A stretch of 64,000 nucleotides of DNA from Chryseobacterium sp. (GTDB lineage: Bacteria > Bacteroidota > Bacteroidia > Flavobacteriales > Weeksellaceae): NCBI RefSeq assembly GCF_019236175.1, contig NZ_JAFAJM010000015.1, positions 124,001 through 188,000 on the forward strand, in the 5' to 3' direction. Position numbers and translations under genes: made by a program. Of the stretch, positions 53,499-61,932 are shown in pieces. The notes beneath the pieces are model-generated. The model worked only from the letters and a program-made list of their open reading frames with translations. It was not told the DNA's origin and made no database searches. How positions within the stretch are numbered: position 1 is the first letter of the stretch; each line of letters opens with the position of its first letter.

Positions 53499-54566
53499 AT
53501 GGAAAATATTGCATTGGTAGTGGGTGCTACCGGAATTACGGGGAGTAACCTTGCTGAAGAACTTATCGCTCAGGGGTGGACTACCTACGGACTATCCAGA
53601 AATCCCCAAAACAACATCCCTGGTTTACATACTGTTAAAGCCGATTTGCTGAATGAACACAATCTTCATGAAGCGTTGAAGGATCTCTCTCCTACTCACG
53701 TTTATTTTACAACCTGGATGCGCCATGACACGGAAGAAGAAAATATCCTTATCAACAGTACATTGGTAAGAAATCTGCTCAATGTACTGTCCCCGAAAAA
53801 GTCTGTTAGGCATGTTGCGCTGGTAACCGGACTGAAACATTATTTAGGGCCTTTTGAAGCCTATGCCAAAGAAGGAATCCTCCCTGAAACACCTGTCAGA
53901 GAAGAACATCCGAGACTTTCCCTCCCTAATTTTTATTATGCTCAGGAAGATGAAGTGTATAAAGCCTCCGAAAGAGATGAATTTACGTGGAGTATTCACA
54001 GACCCCATACCGTTGTGGGATATACAGTAGGAAACTTAATGAATATTGCCTCTACCCTGGCCGTTTATGCCAGTATCTGTAAAGAAACAGGAAGAAAATT
54101 CGTCTGGCCGGGATCTGAAGCGCAATGGAACGGTATTTCCGATATCACAGATGCTAAGATTCTTGCCAAACAATTAGTCTGGGCCTCTGAAACCGAATCG
54201 GCAAAGAATCAGGCATTCAATATTACCAATGGTGATGTATTCCGCTGGAAATGGCTCTGGAAAAGATTAGCCGACTGGTTTGGTATAGAAGCAGAAGGCT
54301 TTAAAGGAAGTATAAGACCACTGGAAAAAGAGCTGGAAAATGACAGTGAAATCTGGAAGGCCATAGCGGAAAAATATAATCTCAATGAGAAAAACCTTAG
54401 CCGGCTGTCTTCAGCATGGCACACCGATCTTGATTTGGGAAGGCCTCTTGAAGTGATGTGTGATATGTCTAACAGCAGAAAGGCCGGTTTTACGTCTTAT
54501 AAAAGTACAGAAGATTCTTTCATAGAAGTATTTGAAAGAATAAGAGCTGAAAATTTAATTCCTTAA
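53499..54566 (+). CDS. SDR-family reductase, PRISE type (progesterone 5-beta-reductase/iridoid synthase-like)
   Basis: A 355-residue extended short-chain dehydrogenase. The NADPH-binding start ALVVGATGITGSNLAEEL lies at 4-21 with GLSRNP downstream. The PRISE motifs THVYFTTWMRHDTEEEN, HVALVTGLKHYLGPFEAY and IHRPHTVVGY are evident. Family members reduce activated alkenes (enones). The gene is preceded by tandem FNR-like boxes and an activator-type promoter, so control by the adjacent Crp/Fnr protein is likely. The substrate is unknown. Confidence 0.9.
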   Translation: MENIALVVGATGITGSNLAEELIAQGWTTYGLSRNPQNNIPGLHTVKADLLNEHNLHEALKDLSPTHVYFTTWMRHDTEEENILINSTLVRNLLNVLSPKKSVRHVALVTGLKHYLGPFEAYAKEGILPETPVREEHPRLSLPNFYYAQEDEVYKASERDEFTWSIHRPHTVVGYTVGNLMNIASTLAVYASICKETGRKFVWPGSEAQWNGISDITDAKILAKQLVWASETESAKNQAFNITNGDVFRWKWLWKRLADWFGIEAEGFKGSIRPLEKELENDSEIWKAIAEKYNLNEKNLSRLSSAWHTDLDLGRPLEVMCDMSNSRKAGFTSYKSTEDSFIEVFERIRAENLIP

Positions 54567-54580
54567 CGGCTCTAAAACAC

Positions 54581-54628
54581 TGCATTATCAATAGAAACGG
54601 GCTGAAGCCCGTTTCTATTGATAATGCA
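54581..54628. repeat. 48-bp perfect extragenic palindrome
   Basis: Two 23-bp arms (54581-54603 and 54606-54628) are exact reverse complements around GA; the core is ACGGGCTGAAGCCCGT. A related short inverted repeat GGCTTTAGCC follows at 54640-54649. It lies after the reductase gene and could end transcription. The composition resembles repetitive extragenic palindromes of this genus, but copy number cannot be judged here. Confidence 0.75.
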
Positions 54629-54792
54629 ACAAATTCATCGGCTTTAGCCAAACCCTAATTTCCACAAAGATACCATGCGCTGTAAAGCATACCACATTCC
54701 CTTAAATTGCTGATCTCATATAGAAATAAAATCAATACTTTATTGTAATTTGGTTAAGTTTTTGAAGTTAATTTTATAAACCAGCCACACCA

Positions 54793-55812
54793 TTGAAACT
54801 AATCACATTTACAAAAAAAGGAATGTACTGCCCGCAGGGAAAATTCTATATAGATCCCTGGAGACCTGTAGATCTGGCAGTTATTACCCATGGCCATGCT
54901 GATCATGCACGATGGGGAATGAAAAAATACCTTTGTCATCATTTTACAAAACCTATTTTACATCAGAGAATCGGACAGGACATTGAATGTCAGAGTGTGG
55001 CTTATGGTGAAAAAATTCTGATTAATGGTGTACAGTTATCACTTCATCCTGCCGGACATATTATCGGATCTGCACAGATAAGGCTGGAATATAAAGGCTA
55101 CGTAGCCGTAGTTTCAGGTGATTATAAGATTCAGGATGATGGTCTGAGTACTCCTTTTGAATTGGTAAGGTGTAATGAATTTGTGACGGAAAGTACTTTC
55201 GGGCTGCCCATATACAACTGGCTGGAAGTACAGGATCTCAATAAAAGACTTCAGAACTGGGTATTGAAAAATAAAGAAAATAATAAAACCTCTGTTTTCA
55301 TCGGATATTCTTTAGGCAAAGCCCAGCGCATTATGAAAGCCGTGGAAGGATTAGGTAAAATAAATGTCCACTATTCCATCGGAAAACTGAATGAAGCTTT
55401 TGAAGCGGTAGGAATTAATCTTCCGGAATATGAGATTGCGGATTTCAGAGAGCACCCGAAAAAGCTGGAACATGAAATAGTAATTGTGCCTCCGGCTTTG
55501 TTAGACAGTAATATTATCAAGAAAATTCCGGACCCTGCGACAGCTATTTGTTCCGGCTGGATGCAGGTACGGGGTGCCCGAAGATGGCGAAGTGCAGATG
55601 CAGGATTTGCCATGAGTGATCATGCCGACTGGAAAGGATTACTGCAAACTGTAAAGGCTACGGAAGCAGAAATTGTTCATGTTACTCATGGGCAAACCGC
55701 TGTTTTCTCTAAATACCTGAATGAAACCGGAATTCATTCTGATGTGGTGGAAACACTATTTGGTGATGATGATGAAACGGAAAAAGAAACCATTGAAAAC
55801 AAAACGCTATGA
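54793..55812 (+). CDS. Ligase-associated DNA exonuclease (MBL/beta-CASP-like)
   Basis: A 339-residue metallo-beta-lactamase-fold nuclease of the SNM1/Artemis-like group. The metal motif HGHADHAR is near 34-41, with LHPAGHIIGSAQ, VVSGDYKIQDDG and a C-terminal MSDHADW. The frame starts with TTG at 54793 (encoding MKLITFTKKG); no ATG fits upstream. It overlaps the ligase gene by 4 bases. The family forms a repair module with the following ligase and helicase. Confidence 0.93.
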   Translation: MKLITFTKKGMYCPQGKFYIDPWRPVDLAVITHGHADHARWGMKKYLCHHFTKPILHQRIGQDIECQSVAYGEKILINGVQLSLHPAGHIIGSAQIRLEYKGYVAVVSGDYKIQDDGLSTPFELVRCNEFVTESTFGLPIYNWLEVQDLNKRLQNWVLKNKENNKTSVFIGYSLGKAQRIMKAVEGLGKINVHYSIGKLNEAFEAVGINLPEYEIADFREHPKKLEHEIVIVPPALLDSNIIKKIPDPATAICSGWMQVRGARRWRSADAGFAMSDHADWKGLLQTVKATEAEIVHVTHGQTAVFSKYLNETGIHSDVVETLFGDDDETEKETIENKTL

Positions 55813-57389
55813 GACATTTTGCCGATCTGATCAATGCTCTGGAAACCACCAATAAAACCAATGCTAAAATCGAGGCAATTATCGATTATCTGGAGCGTGC
55901 TCCTGATGAAGACAAAGTATGGTTTATCGCCCTGTTTACGGGAAAAAGGCCCAAAAGAAATGTCAACACCAGTCATATGAAACAATGGGCATTGGAAATC
56001 ACAAAACTTCCTATATGGCTGTTTCAGGAAAGCTATTCTTCTGTTGGCGATCTGGGTGAAACTCTTTCCTTGATTCTTCCCCCGCCTCAGCATAAAATTG
56101 ACAGGACCTTATCTCAATGGATGCAGGATATTGTTGATTTAAAGGATAAAAAAGAAAATGAAAAAAAAGAATTTGTCCTAAGCTCATGGAACGGATTGGA
56201 TTATACGGAACGCCTGATTTTTAATAAATTAATCGGAGGCAGCTTTAGAATAGGAGTTTCAGATAAAACACTCATCAATGCCCTGACTAAATTTTCAGGA
56301 CAGGAAGCCAGTACACTGATGCACAGCCTTATGGGAAAATGGCTTCCCGGTGAAGCTTCTTTTCAGGAATTAATTACAGCCGAAAATATCAATCCCGACA
56401 ATTCAAAACCCTATCCTTTCTGTCTCGCCTATCCTCTGGAGAAAAACCTGAATGAACTGGGAGAGCCGGATGACTGGATAGCAGAATATAAATGGGACGG
56501 GATACGCGGACAGATCATCCGAAGAAATGATGAAGTATTTATCTGGTCCAGAGGTGAAGAGCTCGTTACGGAGCAGTTTCCTGAAATTACTGAAACCGTA
56601 AAAGCTATGAAAGGGGATTTTGTTTTAGATGGAGAAATACTTGCGGTAATCAATGGTAATATTTTAAATTTCAACGAATTACAAAAGAGATTAAACAGGA
56701 AAACTTTAACTAAAAAAATGCTTTCAGAAATTCCGATTGAAGTATTTGCCTACGATTTACTGGAACTGGAAAATAATGATCTCAGGGATAAACCTATTTC
56801 CGGAAGAAGAGCCATGCTGGAAGAATTATTACTCAATGAAGCACCCGGAAACATCAAACTTTCACAGCATATTCCATTTGAAAAATGGGATGAACTGAAA
56901 AGCATTCGTGAAAATTCAAGATCCATAAACAGCGAAGGATTAATGCTTAAAAATAAAAAATCTCCTTATCATTCCGGAAGAAAAAAAGGAGACTGGTGGA
57001 AATGGAAAATAAATCCGTATACCATTGATGCTGTTCTGATTTATGCACAAAAAGGGAGCGGTCGGCGAAGTGCTTACTATACCGATTACACGTTTGCCGT
57101 TAAAAACGGAGACCAGCTGGTAACTATTGCCAAAGCCTACTCCGGACTGACGGATAAAGAAATTATGGAAGTCAGCCGGTTTGTAACCAAAAATGCCATT
57201 GAAAAATTTGGCCCTGTACGAACGGTAAAAGCCGAGCTTGTCTTTGAAATCGCATTTGAAGGAATAGGTTTCAGCAATCGTCATAAAAGTGGCGTTGCGT
57301 TGCGGTTTCCGAGAATTGTAAGATGGCGGAAAGATAAAACGGTGGATGAAATTGATCATCTTGAAGAAATAAAAAAATTAATACAATAA
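55809..57389 (+). CDS. ATP-dependent DNA ligase (LigC/LigB type)
   Basis: A 526-residue ligase. An N-terminal DNA-binding domain (about 1-190) precedes the adenylation domain with nucleophile Lys228 in AEYKWDGIRGQ. Motif III FVLDGEILAV, motif IV EGLMLKNKKSPY and motif V WWKWKINPYTIDAVL follow, then a C-terminal OB fold with LRFPRIVRWRKDK. It overlaps the exonuclease gene by 4 bases and precedes the helicase gene by 6. It is a repair ligase in addition to the NAD-dependent replicative enzyme expected elsewhere. Confidence 0.95.
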   Translation: MRHFADLINALETTNKTNAKIEAIIDYLERAPDEDKVWFIALFTGKRPKRNVNTSHMKQWALEITKLPIWLFQESYSSVGDLGETLSLILPPPQHKIDRTLSQWMQDIVDLKDKKENEKKEFVLSSWNGLDYTERLIFNKLIGGSFRIGVSDKTLINALTKFSGQEASTLMHSLMGKWLPGEASFQELITAENINPDNSKPYPFCLAYPLEKNLNELGEPDDWIAEYKWDGIRGQIIRRNDEVFIWSRGEELVTEQFPEITETVKAMKGDFVLDGEILAVINGNILNFNELQKRLNRKTLTKKMLSEIPIEVFAYDLLELENNDLRDKPISGRRAMLEELLLNEAPGNIKLSQHIPFEKWDELKSIRENSRSINSEGLMLKNKKSPYHSGRKKGDWWKWKINPYTIDAVLIYAQKGSGRRSAYYTDYTFAVKNGDQLVTIAKAYSGLTDKEIMEVSRFVTKNAIEKFGPVRTVKAELVFEIAFEGIGFSNRHKSGVALRFPRIVRWRKDKTVDEIDHLEEIKKLIQ

Positions 57390-57395
57390 CAATAA

Positions 57396-59837
57396 TTGGC
57401 AGCTTTTGAACATAGCGACGGATTCAGAATCATTCAGCAATGGATGACAGATAAAGAAATGTCTCCTTTTAAATTTCAGATTGAAACATGGAAGAAGTTT
57501 GGAACCGGCTATAGCGGAATGGTTATAGCTCCCACAGGTTTCGGGAAAACATTCTCTGTTTTTCTGGCTTTAATTTCAGATTTTCTTAATCATCCCGAAC
57601 AGTATAAAAAAGGACTGAAAATGATCTGGATCACCCCGCTCCGTTCACTGTCTAAAGATATTGCCAAAGCCATGCAGGAGGCTATTGATGAAATAGGCCT
57701 CGACTGGACCGTTGGAGTCAGAAATGGAGATACAGATCCTAAAGTAAGGCAACAACAGGTTAAAAAGATGCCTGAAATTCTGGTAGTAACCCCCGAAAGT
57801 CTTCATCTGCTTCTGGCACAAAAAAATCACCAAACTTTTTTTCATGATATGAAATGCACTGTTGTAGATGAATGGCATGAATTATTAGGTTCAAAACGTG
57901 GTGTGATGATAGAATTGGGAATTTCACAATTGAGAAAGTATGTTCCCAAAATGAAAATCTGGGGGATTACAGCCACCATTGGCAATCTGAATGAAGCTAT
58001 GGATGTTCTTATTCCCTATGATATAAAAAAGACAAAAGTTACGGCCAAAGAACATAAAAAAATAGATATTATTCCGGTCTTTCCTGATGAAATCGAAATT
58101 TTACCCTGGGCAGGACATCTTGGAAATAAATTAGCAGATAAAGTGGTTCCTATTATTCTCGGTTCAAAATCTACCATTGTTTTCACCAATACCCGAAGTC
58201 AGAGTGAAATGTGGTACCAGCTGCTTCTCGATGCATATCCGGATTTTGCAGGTCAGATTGCGATCCACCACAGTTCTATTGACGCTCATCTGCGAATCTG
58301 GATTGAAGAGAATCTGAGTTCCGGAAAGTTGAAAGCTGTTGTTTCTACTTCATCTTTAGATTTAGGAATTGATTTTAAACCGGTAGATACCGTCATTCAA
58401 ATCGGCTCAGCAAAAGGTGTGGCCAGGTTTCTACAACGGGCAGGCCGTAGCGGACACTCTCCTTTTGAAACTTCAAAAATATTTTGTGTCCCTACCCATT
58501 CTTTAGAATTGATTGAAGTTTCCGCACTAAAAGAAGCGGTAAAGCAAAAAGTGGTCGAACCCCGCGAACCTCAGGTTTTATGTTTCGATGTACTCGTTCA
58601 GTTTCTGATGACTCTGGCTGTCGGAGACGGCTTTTATCCTGATGAAACCTATGAAAGAATAAAAAAGGTATATGCTTTTCAGGAAATCCTAGATGAAGAA
58701 TGGAAAAGCATTCTTGAGTTTCTGACTATAGGTGGAAGTGTTTTAAAAAACTATGAGGAATTCCATAAAATCGTGATTATGGAAGATGGTTTGTATAAAG
58801 TGACCTCCAGGAAAATTGCCATGCTGCACCGAATGAATATGGGAGTGATTGTAAGCGATGCCATGCTGAAAGTCAAATTTATTTCCGGTGGATATGTCGG
58901 AATGATTGAGGAATATTTTATTTCAAAATTAAAAAAAGAGGAAAAATTTATCCTTGCCGGACGTACCCTGGAAGTCGTTATGATCAAGGATATGACAGTG
59001 TATGTGAGAGCGGCAAAAGGTAAAGCACTTGTGCCAAGTTATCTGGGCGGAAGGCTACCTTTGAGTTCAAATCTGGGGCATTTTTTACGGGAAAAACTGT
59101 CACATGCCTTACAGCCAAAGGCCTCTGAAAAGGAGCTGAAATTTTTACATCCTCTATTAATCAATCAGGAAGAAAACTCTCATATTCCGAAAGAGAATGA
59201 ATTTCTGGTAGAAATGATCAGAAACCGGGAAGGCTATCATTTATTTATGTATCCTTTTGAAGGACGGCTGGTTCATGAAGTGATGGCCGCTTTAATGGCC
59301 TACCGTATCTCAAAACTTGCTCCGATTTCATTCTCTATGGCTATGAATGATTATGGATTTGAATTATTCAGTGACAAGGAAATTCCTCTCAATGAGGAAA
59401 ATTTACATCAGATCTTAACCAGAGATAATCTGATGACAGATGTGATCGCAAGTATTAATTCTGCAGAAATGGCCAAAAGAAAATTCCGTGATATAGCAGT
59501 CATCTCAGGAATGGTGATTCAAAATTACGCAGGGAAACAGCGATCCAATAAATCCTTACAGAGTTCTGCCGGTCTTATTTTTAAAGTACTGGAAGATTAC
59601 GATTCAAACCACTTTCTCATTAAGCAGGCGTATACTGAAGTTTTCAACGTACAGCTTCAGGAACAGCGGCTTGTAGAAGCCTTTAAAAGAATTGAGAAAT
59701 CCGAAATTATTTTAAAACATTCTTACACCTTTACACCTTTAAGTTTTCCCATAAAAGTTGACAGCCTTAGGCAAACTCTATCCAGTGAAGGGCTGGACGC
59801 AAGAATACAACGGATGCTAAAACAAATTAAAAAATAA
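57396..59837 (+). CDS. Ligase-associated DEXH-box DNA damage helicase (Lhr-like)
   Basis: An 813-residue SF2 helicase. Walker A APTGFGKTFSVF is near 45-56, MIWITPLRSLSKDIA follows, then the DEWH box in VVDEWHELLGSKRG, ITATIGNL, and motif VI QRAGRSGHSPF. The Lhr-type winged-helix and C-terminal domains follow. The frame starts with TTG at 57396, 6 bases after the ligase stop. It belongs to the group found in operons with an ATP-dependent ligase and MBL exonuclease; a linked PdeM-type endonuclease is not seen here. Confidence 0.94.
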   Translation: MAAFEHSDGFRIIQQWMTDKEMSPFKFQIETWKKFGTGYSGMVIAPTGFGKTFSVFLALISDFLNHPEQYKKGLKMIWITPLRSLSKDIAKAMQEAIDEIGLDWTVGVRNGDTDPKVRQQQVKKMPEILVVTPESLHLLLAQKNHQTFFHDMKCTVVDEWHELLGSKRGVMIELGISQLRKYVPKMKIWGITATIGNLNEAMDVLIPYDIKKTKVTAKEHKKIDIIPVFPDEIEILPWAGHLGNKLADKVVPIILGSKSTIVFTNTRSQSEMWYQLLLDAYPDFAGQIAIHHSSIDAHLRIWIEENLSSGKLKAVVSTSSLDLGIDFKPVDTVIQIGSAKGVARFLQRAGRSGHSPFETSKIFCVPTHSLELIEVSALKEAVKQKVVEPREPQVLCFDVLVQFLMTLAVGDGFYPDETYERIKKVYAFQEILDEEWKSILEFLTIGGSVLKNYEEFHKIVIMEDGLYKVTSRKIAMLHRMNMGVIVSDAMLKVKFISGGYVGMIEEYFISKLKKEEKFILAGRTLEVVMIKDMTVYVRAAKGKALVPSYLGGRLPLSSNLGHFLREKLSHALQPKASEKELKFLHPLLINQEENSHIPKENEFLVEMIRNREGYHLFMYPFEGRLVHEVMAALMAYRISKLAPISFSMAMNDYGFELFSDKEIPLNEENLHQILTRDNLMTDVIASINSAEMAKRKFRDIAVISGMVIQNYAGKQRSNKSLQSSAGLIFKVLEDYDSNHFLIKQAYTEVFNVQLQEQRLVEAFKRIEKSEIILKHSYTFTPLSFPIKVDSLRQTLSSEGLDARIQRMLKQIKK

Positions 59838-60005
59838 TAAAATCCTGTTCATTTTGACGCTATTTTCAACCAAAAATAAATCACTTATAAAAAGCTGATT
59901 TCAAGCTGTTTATTTCGGTAAAAACACACATCCGCTTCTCTTTTTTCTTAGATGCATTTTTTAGTCCCATAGTAAAATTTATTGGAAAATAAATGTTAAA
60001 ATAAT

Positions 60006-60036
60006 TTTGTTAGACTAATCTAACTTATTAATTTTG
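60006..60036 (+). promoter_or_regulatory. Promoter of the oxidative-stress operon
   Basis: TTTG (60006-60009), 19 bases, then TAATTTTG (60029-60036): a full consensus match. Predicted start near 60042, about 29 bases before the first ATG. A second TAATTTTG at 60002-60009 may be an alternative -7 box. Confidence 0.7.
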
Positions 60037-60046
60037 TCTATCTAAC
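60009..60046. promoter_or_regulatory. Inverted repeat in the promoter spacer, candidate operator
   Basis: GTTAGACTAATCTAAC (60009-60024) is a perfect inverted repeat (6-bp arms, 4-base spacer) lying between the -33 and -7 elements. The half-site TCTAAC recurs at 60041-60046, 22 bases downstream, at the predicted start. A bound repressor would block polymerase. The regulator is unknown; the site is loosely like DtxR-family boxes. Confidence 0.5.
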
Positions 60047-60070
60047 TTTTATAATAGAAAAATTACTCCT

Positions 60071-60241
60071 ATGGATTATGTTATAGAATTATTGGAAAAA
60101 AACAGAAAGTTTTTAGAACGAAATATTCGTCAGGCTAATCTGATGAAAGCAGACACCAATACCGCCCTACTGGAACTCAATAAAGTTGGTGAGCTAAGAA
60201 AAGCAATTAAAATTTTAAAATTAAAAAATAGAAAACAATGA
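60071..60241 (+). CDS. Small helical protein, 56 residues, upstream of the superoxide dismutase gene
   Basis: The ATG at 60071 opens a 56-codon frame (MDYVIELLEKNRKFLERNIR, later ALLELNKVGELRKAIKILK). The stop overlaps the dismutase start (ATGA-type overlap at 60238-60241). It is highly charged, helical and Lys/Arg-rich, with heptad-like Leu spacing suggesting a coiled coil. It is the first gene after a strong promoter, which supports real expression. I do not recognise a family. Confidence 0.65.
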   Translation: MDYVIELLEKNRKFLERNIRQANLMKADTNTALLELNKVGELRKAIKILKLKNRKQ

Positions 60242-60834
60242 CAATTACACAAACCCTACCGGAGCTTCCTTACAGCACAAATGCTCTAAAACCAATTATT
60301 ACAGAAGAAACTTTTGATTATCATTACGGCAAACATCATGCAGCCTATGTGAATAATCTTACTGCATTGATAAAAGATACTCCTTTGGAAGAAGCTACCG
60401 TTGAGCAGATTATCCAAAAGGGATTTGAGGAAAACAATACCGGGTTATTCAATAATGCAGCCCAACACTGGAACCACAGCTTCTTTTGGAACTGTATGTC
60501 TCCCGATGGAGGAAAGGCTCCTACAGGAAAAATAGCAACGCTTATGAACAGAGATTTTGGCAGCTTTGAAAACTTTAAAGAAGAATTTTCTTCAACAGCA
60601 GTCAGGCTTTTCGGATGTGGATGGGCCTGGCTTGCCCAAAATGAAAATGGAATCCTTGAAATTATTCCAATGAAAGATGCCCACACTCCTCTTACTTTAG
60701 GTAAAAAACCAATTCTGACTCTGGATGTATGGGAGCATGCTTATTATATTGATTATCGTAATGCCCGGCCAAAATTTGTAGAGGGCTTCTGGGAAATCGT
60801 GAACTGGAATTTTGCTAACGAAAATTTAAAATAA
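60238..60834 (+). CDS. sodB: Superoxide dismutase, Fe-type
   Basis: A 198-residue Fe/Mn superoxide dismutase. Metal ligands are the first His of HYGKHHAAYVNN (His29), His in HWNHSFFW near 80, and Asp and His in LDVWEHAYYIDY near 165-169. The NNAAQHWNH segment with Gln in the outer sphere is the Fe-type pattern; Mn enzymes usually have Gly there and Gln elsewhere. It is cytoplasmic and co-transcribed with peroxiredoxin and other genes, so it is part of a peroxide/superoxide response. Confidence 0.95.
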   Translation: MTITQTLPELPYSTNALKPIITEETFDYHYGKHHAAYVNNLTALIKDTPLEEATVEQIIQKGFEENNTGLFNNAAQHWNHSFFWNCMSPDGGKAPTGKIATLMNRDFGSFENFKEEFSSTAVRLFGCGWAWLAQNENGILEIIPMKDAHTPLTLGKKPILTLDVWEHAYYIDYRNARPKFVEGFWEIVNWNFANENLK

Positions 60835-60835
60835 C

Positions 60836-61300
60836 ATGAGCGATACCTGTATGAACCATATTGAAAATCATTGGAAGGCACTTACTATTTCAACCAATGA
60901 TTATTTTAACAAAGGAAACTTTGAAAAAGCTCTGGCCGGTTATAAAGATGCTTTCTACAGGGCTGAAATACTCAACAGCCACATTCCGGACTGTACCCGT
61001 CTCAATATCCCTTTTGTTCAGGTTTACATTATTTCCTGTAATAATCTGGCCAATACATATGAAGAGCTCGGAAAGAATGAAGAAGCAGAAAACATGCTGA
61101 AACGCGTGATATATTATCTCTTACATCTTGCAGGAAATAGCATCCTGAATACAGATCAGATCCAGCCGGAGCTCAAAAAAGCAGCCGTAACTTATATTCA
61201 TTTTACAGAAAAGAAGAATAAGGGCAAAGTGAAGCAGGAAAAGCTATTCACTCTATTGAAAGAACAATTGCTGGAGAAAAAAAACATTAGTATAAATTAA
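60836..61300 (+). CDS. TPR-like hypothetical protein
   Basis: A 154-residue helical protein. NDYFNKGNFEKALAGYKDAF and NLANTYEELGKNEEAENMLK look like two tetratricopeptide repeats, with a less clear third (AAVTYIHFTEKKNKGK). There is no signal peptide. It starts 1 base after the dismutase stop and ends 5 bases before the peroxiredoxin start. It may be an adaptor for the neighbouring enzymes, but no function is known. Confidence 0.78.
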   Translation: MSDTCMNHIENHWKALTISTNDYFNKGNFEKALAGYKDAFYRAEILNSHIPDCTRLNIPFVQVYIISCNNLANTYEELGKNEEAENMLKRVIYYLLHLAGNSILNTDQIQPELKKAAVTYIHFTEKKNKGKVKQEKLFTLLKEQLLEKKNISIN

Positions 61301-61305
61301 GAACA

Positions 61306-61932
61306 ATGTGTAATTCCATAAAAAAATTAATGGCATCACAAGAACCAACACTGATGCAGAAAGGTCCGCTAACTCTTGGGGACCACCTACCCGATTTTCA
61401 TAAAAAAGCAGTGATATCATCCGGACAGAAAATGGGAATCACCGAGATTAAGCATACTTACGCCGGAGAACAGGGAAAATGGCTGGTTTTATTCTGGTGG
61501 CCAAAAGACTTTACTTTTGTCTGCCCTACTGAGATTATAGAATTTGGCAAACACACCACAGCATTTTCCCAACGAAATGCTCTTATCATCGGAGCCTCTA
61601 CCGATTCTGAATATGTTCATCTTGCATGGCGAAAGAACCATCCGGGATTAGCTGATCTCTCCTTTCCAATGCTTGCCGATACTTCAAAATCTTTAGCTGA
61701 AGAAATGGGAATATTGGATCACGAAGAAAAAGTGGCCAACAGAGCTACTTTTATTATAGATCCTAAAGGCTGTATTCAATGGTTAAGCCTTTACCCTATG
61801 AATATCGGAAGAAATGTACAGGAAGTCTTACGCGTTTTAGATGCCTTGCAGACAGAAGAACTTACAGCATGTGGCTGGACTACAGGAGAACGAACTTTAA
61901 CCGCCAAATTAAAAGAAGAAAATCTTGGATAA
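61306..61932 (+). CDS. Peroxiredoxin, AhpC/Prx1-like
   Basis: A 208-residue thiol peroxidase. The peroxidatic Cys73 lies in FTFVCPTEI, and a second Cys near 189 in LTACGWTTGE is in the position of a resolving cysteine. GASTDSEYVHLAW is the typical following motif. Family members reduce H2O2, organic peroxides and peroxynitrite. No AhpF is adjacent, so the reductant is unknown. Its end overlaps the aminopeptidase start by 8 bases. Confidence 0.92.
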   Translation: MCNSIKKLMASQEPTLMQKGPLTLGDHLPDFHKKAVISSGQKMGITEIKHTYAGEQGKWLVLFWWPKDFTFVCPTEIIEFGKHTTAFSQRNALIIGASTDSEYVHLAWRKNHPGLADLSFPMLADTSKSLAEEMGILDHEEKVANRATFIIDPKGCIQWLSLYPMNIGRNVQEVLRVLDALQTEELTACGWTTGERTLTAKLKEENLG

